DNA of 38,245 nt from Candidatus Wildermuthbacteria bacterium RIFCSPHIGHO2_01_FULL_48_27b (GCA_001824915.1 MHTS01000009.1:1-38245), one strand, 5' to 3'; positions 17,690-25,996 are shown, numbered from the stretch's first letter. A program made the numbers and translations. Notes: a model not told the origin generated them from the letters alone.

Positions 17690-17947
17690 TCAAAGCGGCA
17701 AATCGTCAATGCTAAGCTCTTCTGTTTTTTCCTCCACGCGCGGAGGAGTCGGACGCAAAGCCTGCTCTGTCTGTACAGAAGGAGCCCTTTCCTCTTGGAA
17801 TGCGCTCTGGCTCAGCCTCGACTCGGGCCGTGGGGCGCGCCGCCATTCCTCAAAAGACATAATCACCATCTGGGGCTTGTTATTCTCCACGATAACTATT
17901 TTACCCCCTTCCCTTTTTATAATTTCTTTGATCTCGTTTAAATCCAT
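17690..17947 (-). CDS. 85-aa protein with Phd/YefM antitoxin-like N-terminus, between fusA and tuf
   Basis: EIIKREGGKIVIVENNKPQMVIMSFEEWRR resembles the strand-plus-motif of type II antitoxins; acidic tail. Confidence 0.5.
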   Translation of the reverse strand: MDLNEIKEIIKREGGKIVIVENNKPQMVIMSFEEWRRAPRPESRLSQSAFQEERAPSVQTEQALRPTPPRVEEKTEELSIDDLPL

Positions 17948-17950
17948 ATA

Positions 17951-20026
17951 TTATCTTCGCTTACCCTCAATAACTTCCTGCGTAATATTCGCAGGCACTT
18001 CCTCATATCGCTCAAACTCCATAGTAAAGGTTCCCCGGCCTTCCGTCAAGGAACGAAGATTGGTTGCGTATCCAAACATTTCTCTCAAAGGGACTTTCGC
18101 CTTAATGACTTTTAGATCAATTCGGTCTTCTGTTTCCTCGATGCGCCCGCGTCTTGAAGAAAGGTCGCCGATAACGTCTCCGAGGAAATCAGCGGGGCAA
18201 GTCACTTCCAAATGCATCACGGGTTCTAGCAGCACCAGACTCGCCTTTTTTGCAGCGTCCTGAAAGGCCATGGAGGCAGCAATCTTAAAAGCAAATTCAG
18301 AAGAGTCCACCTCATGGTACGAACCGTCGTATAGCGTAGCTTTGACATCAATCACGGGATAGCCGGCCAAAACACCTTTATCCATTGCCTCCTGAACACC
18401 TTTCTGCACAGCCGGAATATATTCCCTGGGAATCGCGGCCCCCTTGATCGCGTCAACGAATTCAAAACCCTCTCCTTCTGCTTTGGGTTCCACGCGCAAA
18501 AGCACATGCCCGTATTGGCCGCGCCCGCCCGATTGGCGCACATATTTGGTTTCGGCCTCCGCCTTGGCTCTAATTGTTTCCTTATACGCCACTTGCGGAC
18601 GCCCCACGGCAGCTCCCACCCCAAACTCTCGTTTCATACGGTCAACAATAATTTCCAAATGCAATTCTCCCATGCCCGAGATTATAGTCTCTCCCGTTTC
18701 CAAATCCGAGTTCACGCGGAACGTAGGATCTTCTTCTGACAATCGGTGCAAAGCAAAACCCATTTTCTCCTGATCGGCCTTGGTTTTGGGCTCGATGCGA
18801 ATCGAAATCACGGGTTCCGGGAATGAAATTTTCTCCAACACAATGGGCGTAGATTCCGCGCTTAAAGTATGCCCCGTACTCGTGTTCTTCAAACCTACCG
18901 TAGCCGCGATATCTCCGGCATATAGCTCATCCACCTCTTCGCGCTCGGCCGCGTGCATGCGCAAAATACGGCTGATGCGCTCTTTCTCTCCGGTCGTAGT
19001 ATTAAGCAGATACGAACCTTTCTTCAAAGTGCCCGAATACACGCGAAAATACGTTAATGTCCCCACATATGGATCGGACGCCACCTTAAACGCAAGCGCA
19101 GAAAATAGTTCTGAATCCAAAGGTTTCCTAGAAATCTTCTCTCCGGTCTTTGGATCTATGCCTTCAATAGCCGGAACGTCAGCCGGACTTGGCAAATAAT
19201 CAACTACGCCGTCGAGAACGGGCTGGACTCCCATATTCTTTAAGGCAGAACCCGTGAATACCGGCACCAGTTTATTGGCGAGAGTCGCTTTACGAAGAAC
19301 TTTTTTCAAATCTTCCACCACAAGCTCTTCCCCGCCGACATACTTTTCCATTAAAGCCTCATCTTCCGCGGCGATTTTTTCCAGCGCCTTGTCGCGCCAC
19401 TCTTTCGCGCGCGCTTGGAGTTCTGCGGGAATTTCTTCTTTTCGGACAATCTGGCCGAAGTCACCATCAAAATACACGGCTTTCATTTCCAGCAGATCGA
19501 TAACCCCTTTAAGTTCACCTTCCTCGCCAATGGGAATTTGAAGCGCAACCGCATCCTTCGTAAGTTTTTTCCAAATAGAACCTAGACTTTTTTCAAACGA
19601 CGCGCCCATGCGATCAATCTTGTTGATAAAACAAATGCGCGGCACGAGAAATTTGTCTGCTTGGCGCCATACGGTTTCAGATTGGGGCTCTACGCCGGCT
19701 ACGCCGTCAAAGATCACGACCGCGCCGTCGAGTACTCGCAAAGAACGCTGCACCTCTGCCGTAAAGTCAATATGCCCGGGCGTGTCGATAATGTTAATCC
19801 GGTGATCCGCCCAAAAACACGTGATGGCGGCAGAAGTAATAGTAATGCCCCGTTCTCTCTCTTGGACCATCCAGTCCATAACGGTAGTCCCCTCATGCAC
19901 CTCGCCTATTTTATGGGAAATTCCTGTATAAAACAAAACGCGCTCGGTACTCGTAGTTTTTCCGGCATCAATATGCGCGATAATGCCAATATTCCGGTAC
20001 TTCTCTATTGGATACTGCCGGGGCAT
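17951..20026 (-). CDS. fusA: elongation factor G
   Basis: 691 aa; [49 protein letters not shown]. Confidence 0.98.
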   Translation of the reverse strand: MPRQYPIEKYRNIGIIAHIDAGKTTSTERVLFYTGISHKIGEVHEGTTVMDWMVQERERGITITSAAITCFWADHRINIIDTPGHIDFTAEVQRSLRVLDGAVVIFDGVAGVEPQSETVWRQADKFLVPRICFINKIDRMGASFEKSLGSIWKKLTKDAVALQIPIGEEGELKGVIDLLEMKAVYFDGDFGQIVRKEEIPAELQARAKEWRDKALEKIAAEDEALMEKYVGGEELVVEDLKKVLRKATLANKLVPVFTGSALKNMGVQPVLDGVVDYLPSPADVPAIEGIDPKTGEKISRKPLDSELFSALAFKVASDPYVGTLTYFRVYSGTLKKGSYLLNTTTGEKERISRILRMHAAEREEVDELYAGDIAATVGLKNTSTGHTLSAESTPIVLEKISFPEPVISIRIEPKTKADQEKMGFALHRLSEEDPTFRVNSDLETGETIISGMGELHLEIIVDRMKREFGVGAAVGRPQVAYKETIRAKAEAETKYVRQSGGRGQYGHVLLRVEPKAEGEGFEFVDAIKGAAIPREYIPAVQKGVQEAMDKGVLAGYPVIDVKATLYDGSYHEVDSSEFAFKIAASMAFQDAAKKASLVLLEPVMHLEVTCPADFLGDVIGDLSSRRGRIEETEDRIDLKVIKAKVPLREMFGYATNLRSLTEGRGTFTMEFERYEEVPANITQEVIEGKRR

Positions 20027-20028
20027 AG

Positions 20029-20448
20029 TTAGTGCGCGAAATGAGCAAAGGCCCTGTTGGCTTCAGCCATACGGTGCATGTCTTCTTTCTTTTTTACCGC
20101 GGACCCTTCGTTTTTGGAAGCCGCGAGCAATTCGTCCGCAAGCTTCACTTTCATCGGCTTTCCCTTCTTTGATTTTGCGGCGGCCAAAATCCACTTCATC
20201 GCCAAACTCACCTGTTTCTCGGGCTTTACCTCCATAGGCACCTGATAGGTAGCTCCCCCTACTCTTCTCGAACGCACCTGCACCAAAGGCGAGCTGTTCC
20301 CGATTGCTTTTTGGAATATTTCCAGAGGATCTTTTTTCGCTTGTGTTTTTATCAAGTCAAAAGCGCCGTACACGATTTTCCGCGCTATGGTTTTCTTTCC
20401 GCGCCTCATCACTTGGTTGATAAACTTTTCCACTATCACGTCTTCCAT
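20029..20448 (-). CDS. rpsG: ribosomal protein S7 (uS7), short N-terminus
   Basis: 139 aa; [28 protein letters not shown]...[24 protein letters not shown]. Confidence 0.96.
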   Translation of the reverse strand: MEDVIVEKFINQVMRRGKKTIARKIVYGAFDLIKTQAKKDPLEIFQKAIGNSSPLVQVRSRRVGGATYQVPMEVKPEKQVSLAMKWILAAAKSKKGKPMKVKLADELLAASKNEGSAVKKKEDMHRMAEANRAFAHFAH

Positions 20449-20457
20449 AAAATTACG

Positions 20458-20874
20458 TTAGCCCTTTTTCTCGCGCTTTGCCCCGTACTTTGATCGCTCC
20501 TGTTTTCTCTTTTCGACTCCTCCCGCGTCCAGTACCCCTCGAACAATGTGATATCGAACTCCAGGCAAGTCCTTTACGCGTCCGCCCCGAATAAGGACAA
20601 TTGAGTGCTCTTGCAGCTTATGTCCTATCCCCGGGATATACGCGGTCACTTCCATACCATTGGACAAACGTACCCGCGCCACCTTTCGGAGCGCAGAGTT
20701 AGGCTTTTTGGGAGTTACGGTGAATACGCGCAAACATACTCCTCGTTTGAATGGAGAGGGGTAGTACACCGCGCGGTTTCTTTGGGGGCGAAAACCAAAA
20801 GTCAAAGCAGGCGTCTTGTCTTTTTTTACTGCTTTCTTCCTCGGGTTTTTTATTAGCTGCCGAATTGTTGGCAT
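20458..20874 (-). CDS. rpsL: ribosomal protein S12 (uS12)
   Basis: 138 aa; [14 protein letters not shown]...[60 protein letters not shown]. Confidence 0.97.
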   Translation of the reverse strand: MPTIRQLIKNPRKKAVKKDKTPALTFGFRPQRNRAVYYPSPFKRGVCLRVFTVTPKKPNSALRKVARVRLSNGMEVTAYIPGIGHKLQEHSIVLIRGGRVKDLPGVRYHIVRGVLDAGGVEKRKQERSKYGAKREKKG

Positions 20875-20917
20875 ATCGCGATTAATGTATCAATTTATAG
20901 AGTCTGTGTCAATAAAG

Positions 20918-21550
20918 TTAGAAACCCACAATGAGGCGGAAGAACCATTCAATGGGAATAGTAAGAAATCGAAACAGGAAAAATATGAAAAAAAGGAGGA
21001 TAAAGAGGCCGTATTGGAGAAGGAATTGCCGCACGACATCCAGAGAGCGCGGCAGAAAATCAAATAAAACGTGGGAACCATCGAGTGGCGGAATTGGCAG
21101 CAGGTTAAAGATGGCGAGAACCAAATTCAGCAGCACAATTTGCCCGAAAAGCTCAATAAGCGCCGGAGAAATTTCGGCAAGCGGCGCCCCAAAAAAACGC
21201 AGCAAAAGCCCGAAGAAGATGGCTATGGCGAGATTCGCGCCGGGCCCGGCAAAACTTACTTTGGCAGAACCATATTTCTTGTCGCGAAAGTTATACGGAT
21301 TCACCGGTACGGGCTTTGCCCAACCGAACAAGAATGGGCTTGAAAAAAGAACTAAAAGAAGAGGTACGGCCACGGATCCGATGGGATCAATATGAGGAAT
21401 GGGATTGATAGTAAGCCGGCCCGCCTGTTTTGCCGTGGAATCTCCCAAAGACAAAGCCGTATACCCGTGCGCTACTTCGTGAAGGATCACGGACATTAAA
21501 AGGATCACGAGGTAAAACAAAACCGAAACAGGATCCATAAATTTAAGCAT
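20918..21550 (-). CDS. site-2 protease (M50) family membrane metalloprotease
   Basis: VILHEVAHGYTALSLGD (HExxH), FAGPGANLAIAI, IFNLLPIPPLDGSHVL; start uncertain (21550 or 21538). Confidence 0.9.
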   Translation of the reverse strand: MLKFMDPVSVLFYLVILLMSVILHEVAHGYTALSLGDSTAKQAGRLTINPIPHIDPIGSVAVPLLLVLFSSPFLFGWAKPVPVNPYNFRDKKYGSAKVSFAGPGANLAIAIFFGLLLRFFGAPLAEISPALIELFGQIVLLNLVLAIFNLLPIPPLDGSHVLFDFLPRSLDVVRQFLLQYGLFILLFFIFFLFRFLTIPIEWFFRLIVGF

Positions 21551-21603
21551 AGCACGCTTTGTTTTTTGTATCCAGTGTTTCGAGTTTCGTATTTCGAATT
21601 TTC

Positions 21604-21636
21604 GCACTTGCAGAAAGCATTGCTTTCTGCTACAGT
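21604..21636. repeat. inverted repeat in the divergent M50/rpmB promoter region
   Basis: GCAGAAAGC ATT GCTTTCTGC perfect 9-bp arms flanked by CAC...GTG. Confidence 0.7.
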
Positions 21637-21644
21637 GCGGTTAT

Positions 21645-21833
21645 ATGGCACAAGCATGCGCGATTTGCGGAAAAACAAAAAATATGGCCTGGCGCCTTGT
21701 AAAACTCCGAGGAAAATACAATCCTACTGTTAAACACGCGCAGAAACCAAACCTGCAATGGATGGCTCTGCCCGGCGGCGGGCGCATTAAAGCCTGCACC
21801 AAATGCATGAAGGCTGCCGCAAAAGCAGGATAG
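21645..21833 (+). CDS. rpmB: ribosomal protein L28 (bL28), zinc-motif form
   Basis: 62 aa; MAQACAICGKTKNMAWRLVKLRGKYNPTVKHAQKPNLQWM...IKACTKCMKA. Confidence 0.9.
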   Translation: MAQACAICGKTKNMAWRLVKLRGKYNPTVKHAQKPNLQWMALPGGGRIKACTKCMKAAAKAG

Positions 21834-21852
21834 GTTTTGCGTAATCCAAACC

Positions 21853-21926
21853 CGGAGTGTAGTATAGCGGCAGTATACACCCTTGGGGTGGGTGCGACCC
21901 GGGTTCGACTCCCGGCACTCCGACCA
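21853..21926 (+). tRNA. tRNA-Pro(GGG), CCA encoded
   Basis: acceptor CGGAGTG/CACTCCG, anticodon arm CACCC-TTGGGGT-GGGTG, T arm CCGGG-TTCGACT-CCCGG, 3' ACCA. Confidence 0.9.
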
Positions 21927-21941
21927 ATTCAGACATTCTCC

Positions 21942-22862
21942 ATGACAAAAATCTACTACAAGGCAGTACGAGAACATCGCCTCGTCGAGCTTGCCGATTT
22001 TAAAGTCGGCTCGTGGATTTATGCCGAGAACCCTACCCAAGACGAGTTGGATTCTTTGGCGCGCAACTTATCTTTGAATCGAGATCTGCTGGGAGACTCC
22101 ATAGACCCCTATGAAGTTCCCCGCGTAGAACGTGACAACGCGATAACATACGTTTTCACCCGAGTCCCTCATGCGGAAGCCTTGCAAACAACCACCACTC
22201 CTTTGTTGATTGCCATAGGGGCAGATTTTGTTTTAACCGTTTCCCGATCTCCCTTGCCATTTCTTACCAAATTTCAGGAAGAGAAAATAGAATTCTACAC
22301 TACGCAAAAAACCAAATTCTTCCTGCAGCTGTTTTCTGAAATAAACAATATTTACGCTTTCTTCGTCAACGACATTGCCAGAAAAGTCCGCAGCATCACG
22401 GTACGCTTGGAAAGCATCGGCAACAAAGAGGTAAAACAATTTGTCGTGTTTGAAAGCTCTCTGAACGACTTTCTTGCCGCTTTAATTCCTATGAACACCT
22501 CTTTGAGCAATCTTTTGTCGGGAAAATTTCTCCAGCTTTATGAACAAGATCATGAACTGGTGCAAGATCTTGTGCTTTCCAACCATCAGCTGGTGGAACT
22601 TTGCCAATCCAATATGAAAAGCATTGGGAACATACGGGAGGGGTACTCGGCCATTTTAACCAACGAGCTAAGCAGAGTTATTAAATTTCTCACTTCTCTG
22701 ACCGTTATCTTAACCATTCCCATTACCATCACCGCTTTCTACAGCATGAATGTGCGCCTTCCGTTTGGCGAGTCACCCGTCGCGTTCTATACAATTGTAT
22801 CTGCGGTGTTGCTCATTGCCCTCACGCTGTTGGTAGTATTTTTCAAGAAACGCTGGCTGTAA
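21942..22862 (+). CDS. CorA-like divalent metal ion transporter
   Basis: Met start after tRNA; ENPTQDELDSLARNLSLNRDLLGDSIDPYEVPRVERDNAITYVFTRVP; C-terminal two TM helices with FYSMNVRLP. Confidence 0.88.
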   Translation: MTKIYYKAVREHRLVELADFKVGSWIYAENPTQDELDSLARNLSLNRDLLGDSIDPYEVPRVERDNAITYVFTRVPHAEALQTTTTPLLIAIGADFVLTVSRSPLPFLTKFQEEKIEFYTTQKTKFFLQLFSEINNIYAFFVNDIARKVRSITVRLESIGNKEVKQFVVFESSLNDFLAALIPMNTSLSNLLSGKFLQLYEQDHELVQDLVLSNHQLVELCQSNMKSIGNIREGYSAILTNELSRVIKFLTSLTVILTIPITITAFYSMNVRLPFGESPVAFYTIVSAVLLIALTLLVVFFKKRWL

Positions 22863-22898
22863 AACAAAATCCCCGCTCACGCGGGGATTTTGTTTTTG
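22863..22898. terminator. bidirectional terminator between CorA and HU genes
   Basis: ACAAAATCCCCGC TCAC GCGGGGATTTTGT flanked by A and T tracts. Confidence 0.9.
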
Positions 22899-22903
22899 CC
22901 GTT

Positions 22904-23176
22904 TTACTTTACCGCATCCTTTAACCCTTTCCCTGCCCTGAACTTGGGCACGGTCGTCGCGGGAATGTTGATTTTTTCTCCGGTCGCCGGATTTCTTCCT
23001 TCGCGCGCGGCGCGGCGCGAAGTCTGAAACGTACCAAATCCGGTAAGCGCAACTGCTTTCCCTTTTCGAAGAGTATCGGTAATGCTACCTAAAAACGCGT
23101 CGAGCGCCTCGCCCGCCTGCTTCTTGGTAATGCTGGCTTTCTGAGCCATGGCTTCGAGAAGCTGTTCTTTGTTCAT
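22904..23176 (-). CDS. HU-family DNA-binding protein
   Basis: 90 aa; MNKEQLLEAMAQKASITKKQAGEALDAFLGSITDTLRKGKAVALTGFGTFQTSRRAAREGRNPATGEKINIPA. Confidence 0.97.
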   Translation of the reverse strand: MNKEQLLEAMAQKASITKKQAGEALDAFLGSITDTLRKGKAVALTGFGTFQTSRRAAREGRNPATGEKINIPATTVPKFRAGKGLKDAVK

Positions 23177-23248
23177 CCTTACTATGAGCTATGTTTATAA
23201 ACGCAAACTAAAATCGACTTTATACCAATCATTAGTATACCAGCCAAT

Positions 23249-24046
23249 TTATTCCCAAGCAATCTTTTCTTTCAGATCTTCCCGACCCTCCTGCAAAATA
23301 CCCTGCGGAGATTGAGCTAATGGTTGTTGCGCAGATGGTAAAACACTCTGCATGGAGCTGGGACGCACCTTGCGGCCGCGCCGCAAGCGCCGCAACAAAG
23401 TGAATGCAACCAGAAAAACAAGGATCGCGAGAGCCGCGAGTTCCGGCGCTCCCAAATTCGAGAGCGGTCCGAACCCGGCAAGAAAACCTTTCCCCTCCTC
23501 TTCTTCACCCTGCACTTCTTCTTCAGACGCAAATGCGTTCACACTCTCCTCTACGCCCAAATCAGCCTGCTCGGCCGGGGCTTCACCGAACTGCGACAAA
23601 CCTGCCTCTTCCGCGACCGCCGTTTCCTCGACAACCATTTCTGGCACATTGGAACCCGGCACTGGCATAGCTGTCGCAACGCCGGCTCCTCCCTGTGCTA
23701 ATGCCTGCTGCAACTGCTGTTCCAATGCTAGTGCCTGCTCTTCAAGCTCTAACCTCATTACCAATAAAGATAAGCGCAGCGCCTCGCGTTCAACTTCCGC
23801 AAGCTGCGTGGCAATTCCTGCAAGCATCGCCTGCCTCGCCTCCGAGTCAAGGCGGACCTGCCTCTCTTCCGCGGTTAATTCATCTTCTCCGCCTGCCGGT
23901 TCCACAACAGTTTCTTCACCCTGAACGACCTCGGCGGATTCTTGCGCGTTTGCGAACGCCGGAACATTCACGGTCCCGACGACAAACCCAACTACCAAAA
24001 AGGTAGGTACGATAAGTAAAAGGTTTTTCATAGTGTTCATTTTCAT
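23249..24046 (-). CDS. secreted/membrane-anchored protein with coiled coil and C-terminal TM helix, unknown function
   Basis: 265 aa; N-terminal signal-like LLLIVPTFLVVGFVVG, Glu/Ala-rich middle, LAALAILVFLVAFTLLRRLRRGRK. Confidence 0.65.
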   Translation of the reverse strand: MKMNTMKNLLLIVPTFLVVGFVVGTVNVPAFANAQESAEVVQGEETVVEPAGGEDELTAEERQVRLDSEARQAMLAGIATQLAEVEREALRLSLLVMRLELEEQALALEQQLQQALAQGGAGVATAMPVPGSNVPEMVVEETAVAEEAGLSQFGEAPAEQADLGVEESVNAFASEEEVQGEEEEGKGFLAGFGPLSNLGAPELAALAILVFLVAFTLLRRLRRGRKVRPSSMQSVLPSAQQPLAQSPQGILQEGREDLKEKIAWE

Positions 24047-24145
24047 ATCATTTAGCTTCGACTTTTATTACATTCCGAACGATTGACTGTAAAATGTAAA
24101 GTTCAGAATCCGCCTTTTCTCCGATTGCCAAAACCAATGCCAGCA

Positions 24146-24265
24146 AGCAAAAGAAAAAGCGGACTCCAGACTCTACTGGAAATCCGCGTAGGTACAACTG
24201 AAAACTTCTCTCCAAGCCCCCAAAGTAAGTTGTCCACGCGCGAGAGGAGTCATAGAATCCTATAT
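24146..24265 (-). ncRNA. candidate small RNA with promoter and terminator
   Basis: minus-strand TTGACA-16-TATTCT promoter; body helix GTGGACAACT/AGTTGTACCTAC; terminal hairpin GCGGATTTCCAG-TAGAGT-CTGGAGTCCGC followed by TTTTTCTTTTG. Confidence 0.5.
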
Positions 24266-24270
24266 CTGTC

Positions 24271-24298
24271 AGAATAGCTAACCTGACGGTAGTGTCAA
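24271..24298 (-). promoter_or_regulatory. sigma70-like promoter for the small RNA locus
   Basis: TTGACA (24298-24293) and TATTCT (24276-24271), 16-bp spacer. Confidence 0.45.
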
Positions 24299-24312
24299 TA
24301 GTTATTAGAACG

Positions 24313-24349
24313 ACTTTTCCACACCACTTTTCCACAGTTCTGTGGAAGA
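24313..24349. repeat. tandem ACTTTTCCACA direct repeats plus an inverted third copy
   Basis: ACTTTTCCACA at 24313-24323 and 24326-24336 (13-bp period), inverted TGTGGAAGA at 24341-24349. Confidence 0.8.
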
Positions 24350-24458
24350 CTTTTTAAGAGTGTCCCATGACAAAGTACTGTCATTCTAGCAACCCGAAAC
24401 AGCCTGTCAATAGGGACATTTTTCATGGAGATAGGACATTAAGCTCAAAAGGGGTTTT

Positions 24459-24884
24459 CTATTCACCGCCCATCAGATCGCTGCTTCGATCCACCACTTC
24501 CACATACTGGCCGGAAACCCACGCGTTTGGAAAATCAGGGTGCACAATTTTATACCAGTTGTTCTGCAATTGGGTATATTCATAAACCTCTCCGGGCAGA
24601 ACACGGCCTACCTGCCTAGCCTGCGTAGAGCCGCTCTCGCGCACATTCAGGAATCCCACGCCGGTTTCCAAAATGCGAATCCGCGGATTTTGCGCGGGCT
24701 GTTCTACTTCTGGCTTGATCTGTTCGCTTCCTGTCACAACCACTTCTTTGGGCTCGGACACGGCTTCATTTACTACAATAACCGTATTCTCGGTTGTCAG
24801 AAATACATACAAACTAAAAGCAAAAACCGCAACCACCATAGCGATCAATAGCATTGGCATAACTTTGCTATTTTGAGGTATCAT
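24459..24884 (-). CDS. membrane-anchored bacterial SH3-domain protein
   Basis: 141 aa; N-terminal TM, VGFLNVRESGSTQARQVGRVLPGEVYEYTQLQNNWYKI...AWVSGQYVEVV. Confidence 0.8.
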   Translation of the reverse strand: MIPQNSKVMPMLLIAMVVAVFAFSLYVFLTTENTVIVVNEAVSEPKEVVVTGSEQIKPEVEQPAQNPRIRILETGVGFLNVRESGSTQARQVGRVLPGEVYEYTQLQNNWYKIVHPDFPNAWVSGQYVEVVDRSSDLMGGE

Positions 24885-24906
24885 AATATATATAGTATAT
24901 CACACA

Positions 24907-25230
24907 ATGAAATTCTCAATCAACCTTTCCGGCAAAACTCTTTATACATTTATGCGCGAATGCGGTTACGCCCCCGCCTTCGCCCCGAGGAAGCCCGCCG
25001 CAGCGGGCGGAGGCGGACAGGAGTCGGCGTTTCACCGATTCTTAGCGGGGCGTTCTTACCCAAAGTTTCACGCGTATTGCGCGCCTGCCCAAGACGCAAA
25101 AACCGCCATCATCAACCTCCACTTGGATCAAAAACAAGCAAGCTACAAAGGCTCGCACGCCCACAGCGCGGAACACGAAGGTCCGCTCCTGGACGAGGAA
25201 GCCGCCCGCATCAAAGCGCTAAGCAGATAA
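24907..25230 (+). CDS. conserved small protein, unknown function
   Basis: 107 aa; MKFSINLSGKTLYTFMRECGY...YPKFHAYC...INLHLDQKQASYKGSHAHSAEHEGPLLDEEAARIKAL; GC-rich palindrome in the middle. Confidence 0.65.
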   Translation: MKFSINLSGKTLYTFMRECGYAPAFAPRKPAAAGGGGQESAFHRFLAGRSYPKFHAYCAPAQDAKTAIINLHLDQKQASYKGSHAHSAEHEGPLLDEEAARIKALSR

Positions 25231-25254
25231 AACGCAGGGGAAGAGATGCGAGCG

Positions 25255-25812
25255 TTAGGGGAGAATTTGCGCCTTAATTTTCTGCCACCACGGCTTATCG
25301 TACTGCTCCAAAAACTTAATACCCTGCTCGTAAATCTCCTGGAAAAATTCATTGCCCACCCGCACTTCTTCTGCGCACTTTGCGATAAGAGAAAGTTTGT
25401 CTGCCACTTTCACCATTTGCGCCTCAATAGTTTCACCCGCTCCTTCTTCATTCCACAATGCAACATAGTGGGCGGCAAGCTCTTTGGGAAGATCTGCGAA
25501 CACCTCGCCAATCATCTCTTTATTTACTTTGGCAATCGCCTTTTCCATCTCAGTGGAATAATGCTTAAACGGCGTAACGATATCGCCCGAAAACATCTCC
25601 TCCATATCGTGCACCAGCGCCATTTCAAGAGCCTTCTGTTTATCCACCGTATGCCCACTTTGCTTTCCCAGCAAATGGCAAAGAATACTCACGATATAGG
25701 CAACAAAATATGAGTGATCGGACACACTCTCGGGAAAATGCTGGGGCTTTAAGTTAAACCGCATCACATGCGCCAACGATCTATTCTGTAAATGTTTAAA
25801 CACCGAACTCAT
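25255..25812 (-). CDS. HD-domain 5'-nucleotidase (YfbR-like)
   Basis: DHSYFVAYIVSILCHLLG, ALVHDMEEMFSGDIVTPFKHY; start placed at internal Met 25812. Confidence 0.8.
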   Translation of the reverse strand: MSSVFKHLQNRSLAHVMRFNLKPQHFPESVSDHSYFVAYIVSILCHLLGKQSGHTVDKQKALEMALVHDMEEMFSGDIVTPFKHYSTEMEKAIAKVNKEMIGEVFADLPKELAAHYVALWNEEGAGETIEAQMVKVADKLSLIAKCAEEVRVGNEFFQEIYEQGIKFLEQYDKPWWQKIKAQILP

Positions 25813-25826
25813 GGTTGTATTATAAC

Positions 25827-25996
25827 AAAAAACGCCATCTTCGAAATGACGTTCTTTGGATGCCCATAGCCCCTCCAAATAAGACTCCCGGAATAATCCA
25901 GGTGGGTGCCGCAGTCCGCCGCCAAGGCGACAGAATCATTATCCGGCTCCCTTGAAACGCTTTAATGCGGATCTTATATGAAGGGATACCTGGGCA
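25827..25996 (-). ncRNA. candidate ~170-nt structured RNA with its own promoter and terminator
   Basis: closing helix GTGCCCA...TATAAGA / TCTTATT...TGGGCAT, inner CCGGATAAT/ATTATTCCGG, GC hairpin; terminal AACGTCAT-TTCGAAG-ATGGCGTT-TTTT. Confidence 0.6.

Noticed and set aside
8137-21395. Numerous plus-strand ORFs of 60-230 aa antisense to ribosomal protein genes
   Set aside because: They overlap strongly conserved genes on the opposite strand and show antisense-type composition without family motifs.
24048-24335. 95-aa minus-strand ORF
   Set aside because: Contains the promoter, folded body and terminator of the proposed small RNA; sequence has no recognisable family and is probably not translated.
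25870-25930. T-box-like string AGGTGGGTGCCGC on the plus strand
   Set aside because: Only a partial match to AGGGTGGTACCGCG and no room upstream for a specifier domain, since the upstream region is antisense coding sequence; promoter and terminator favour the minus strand.
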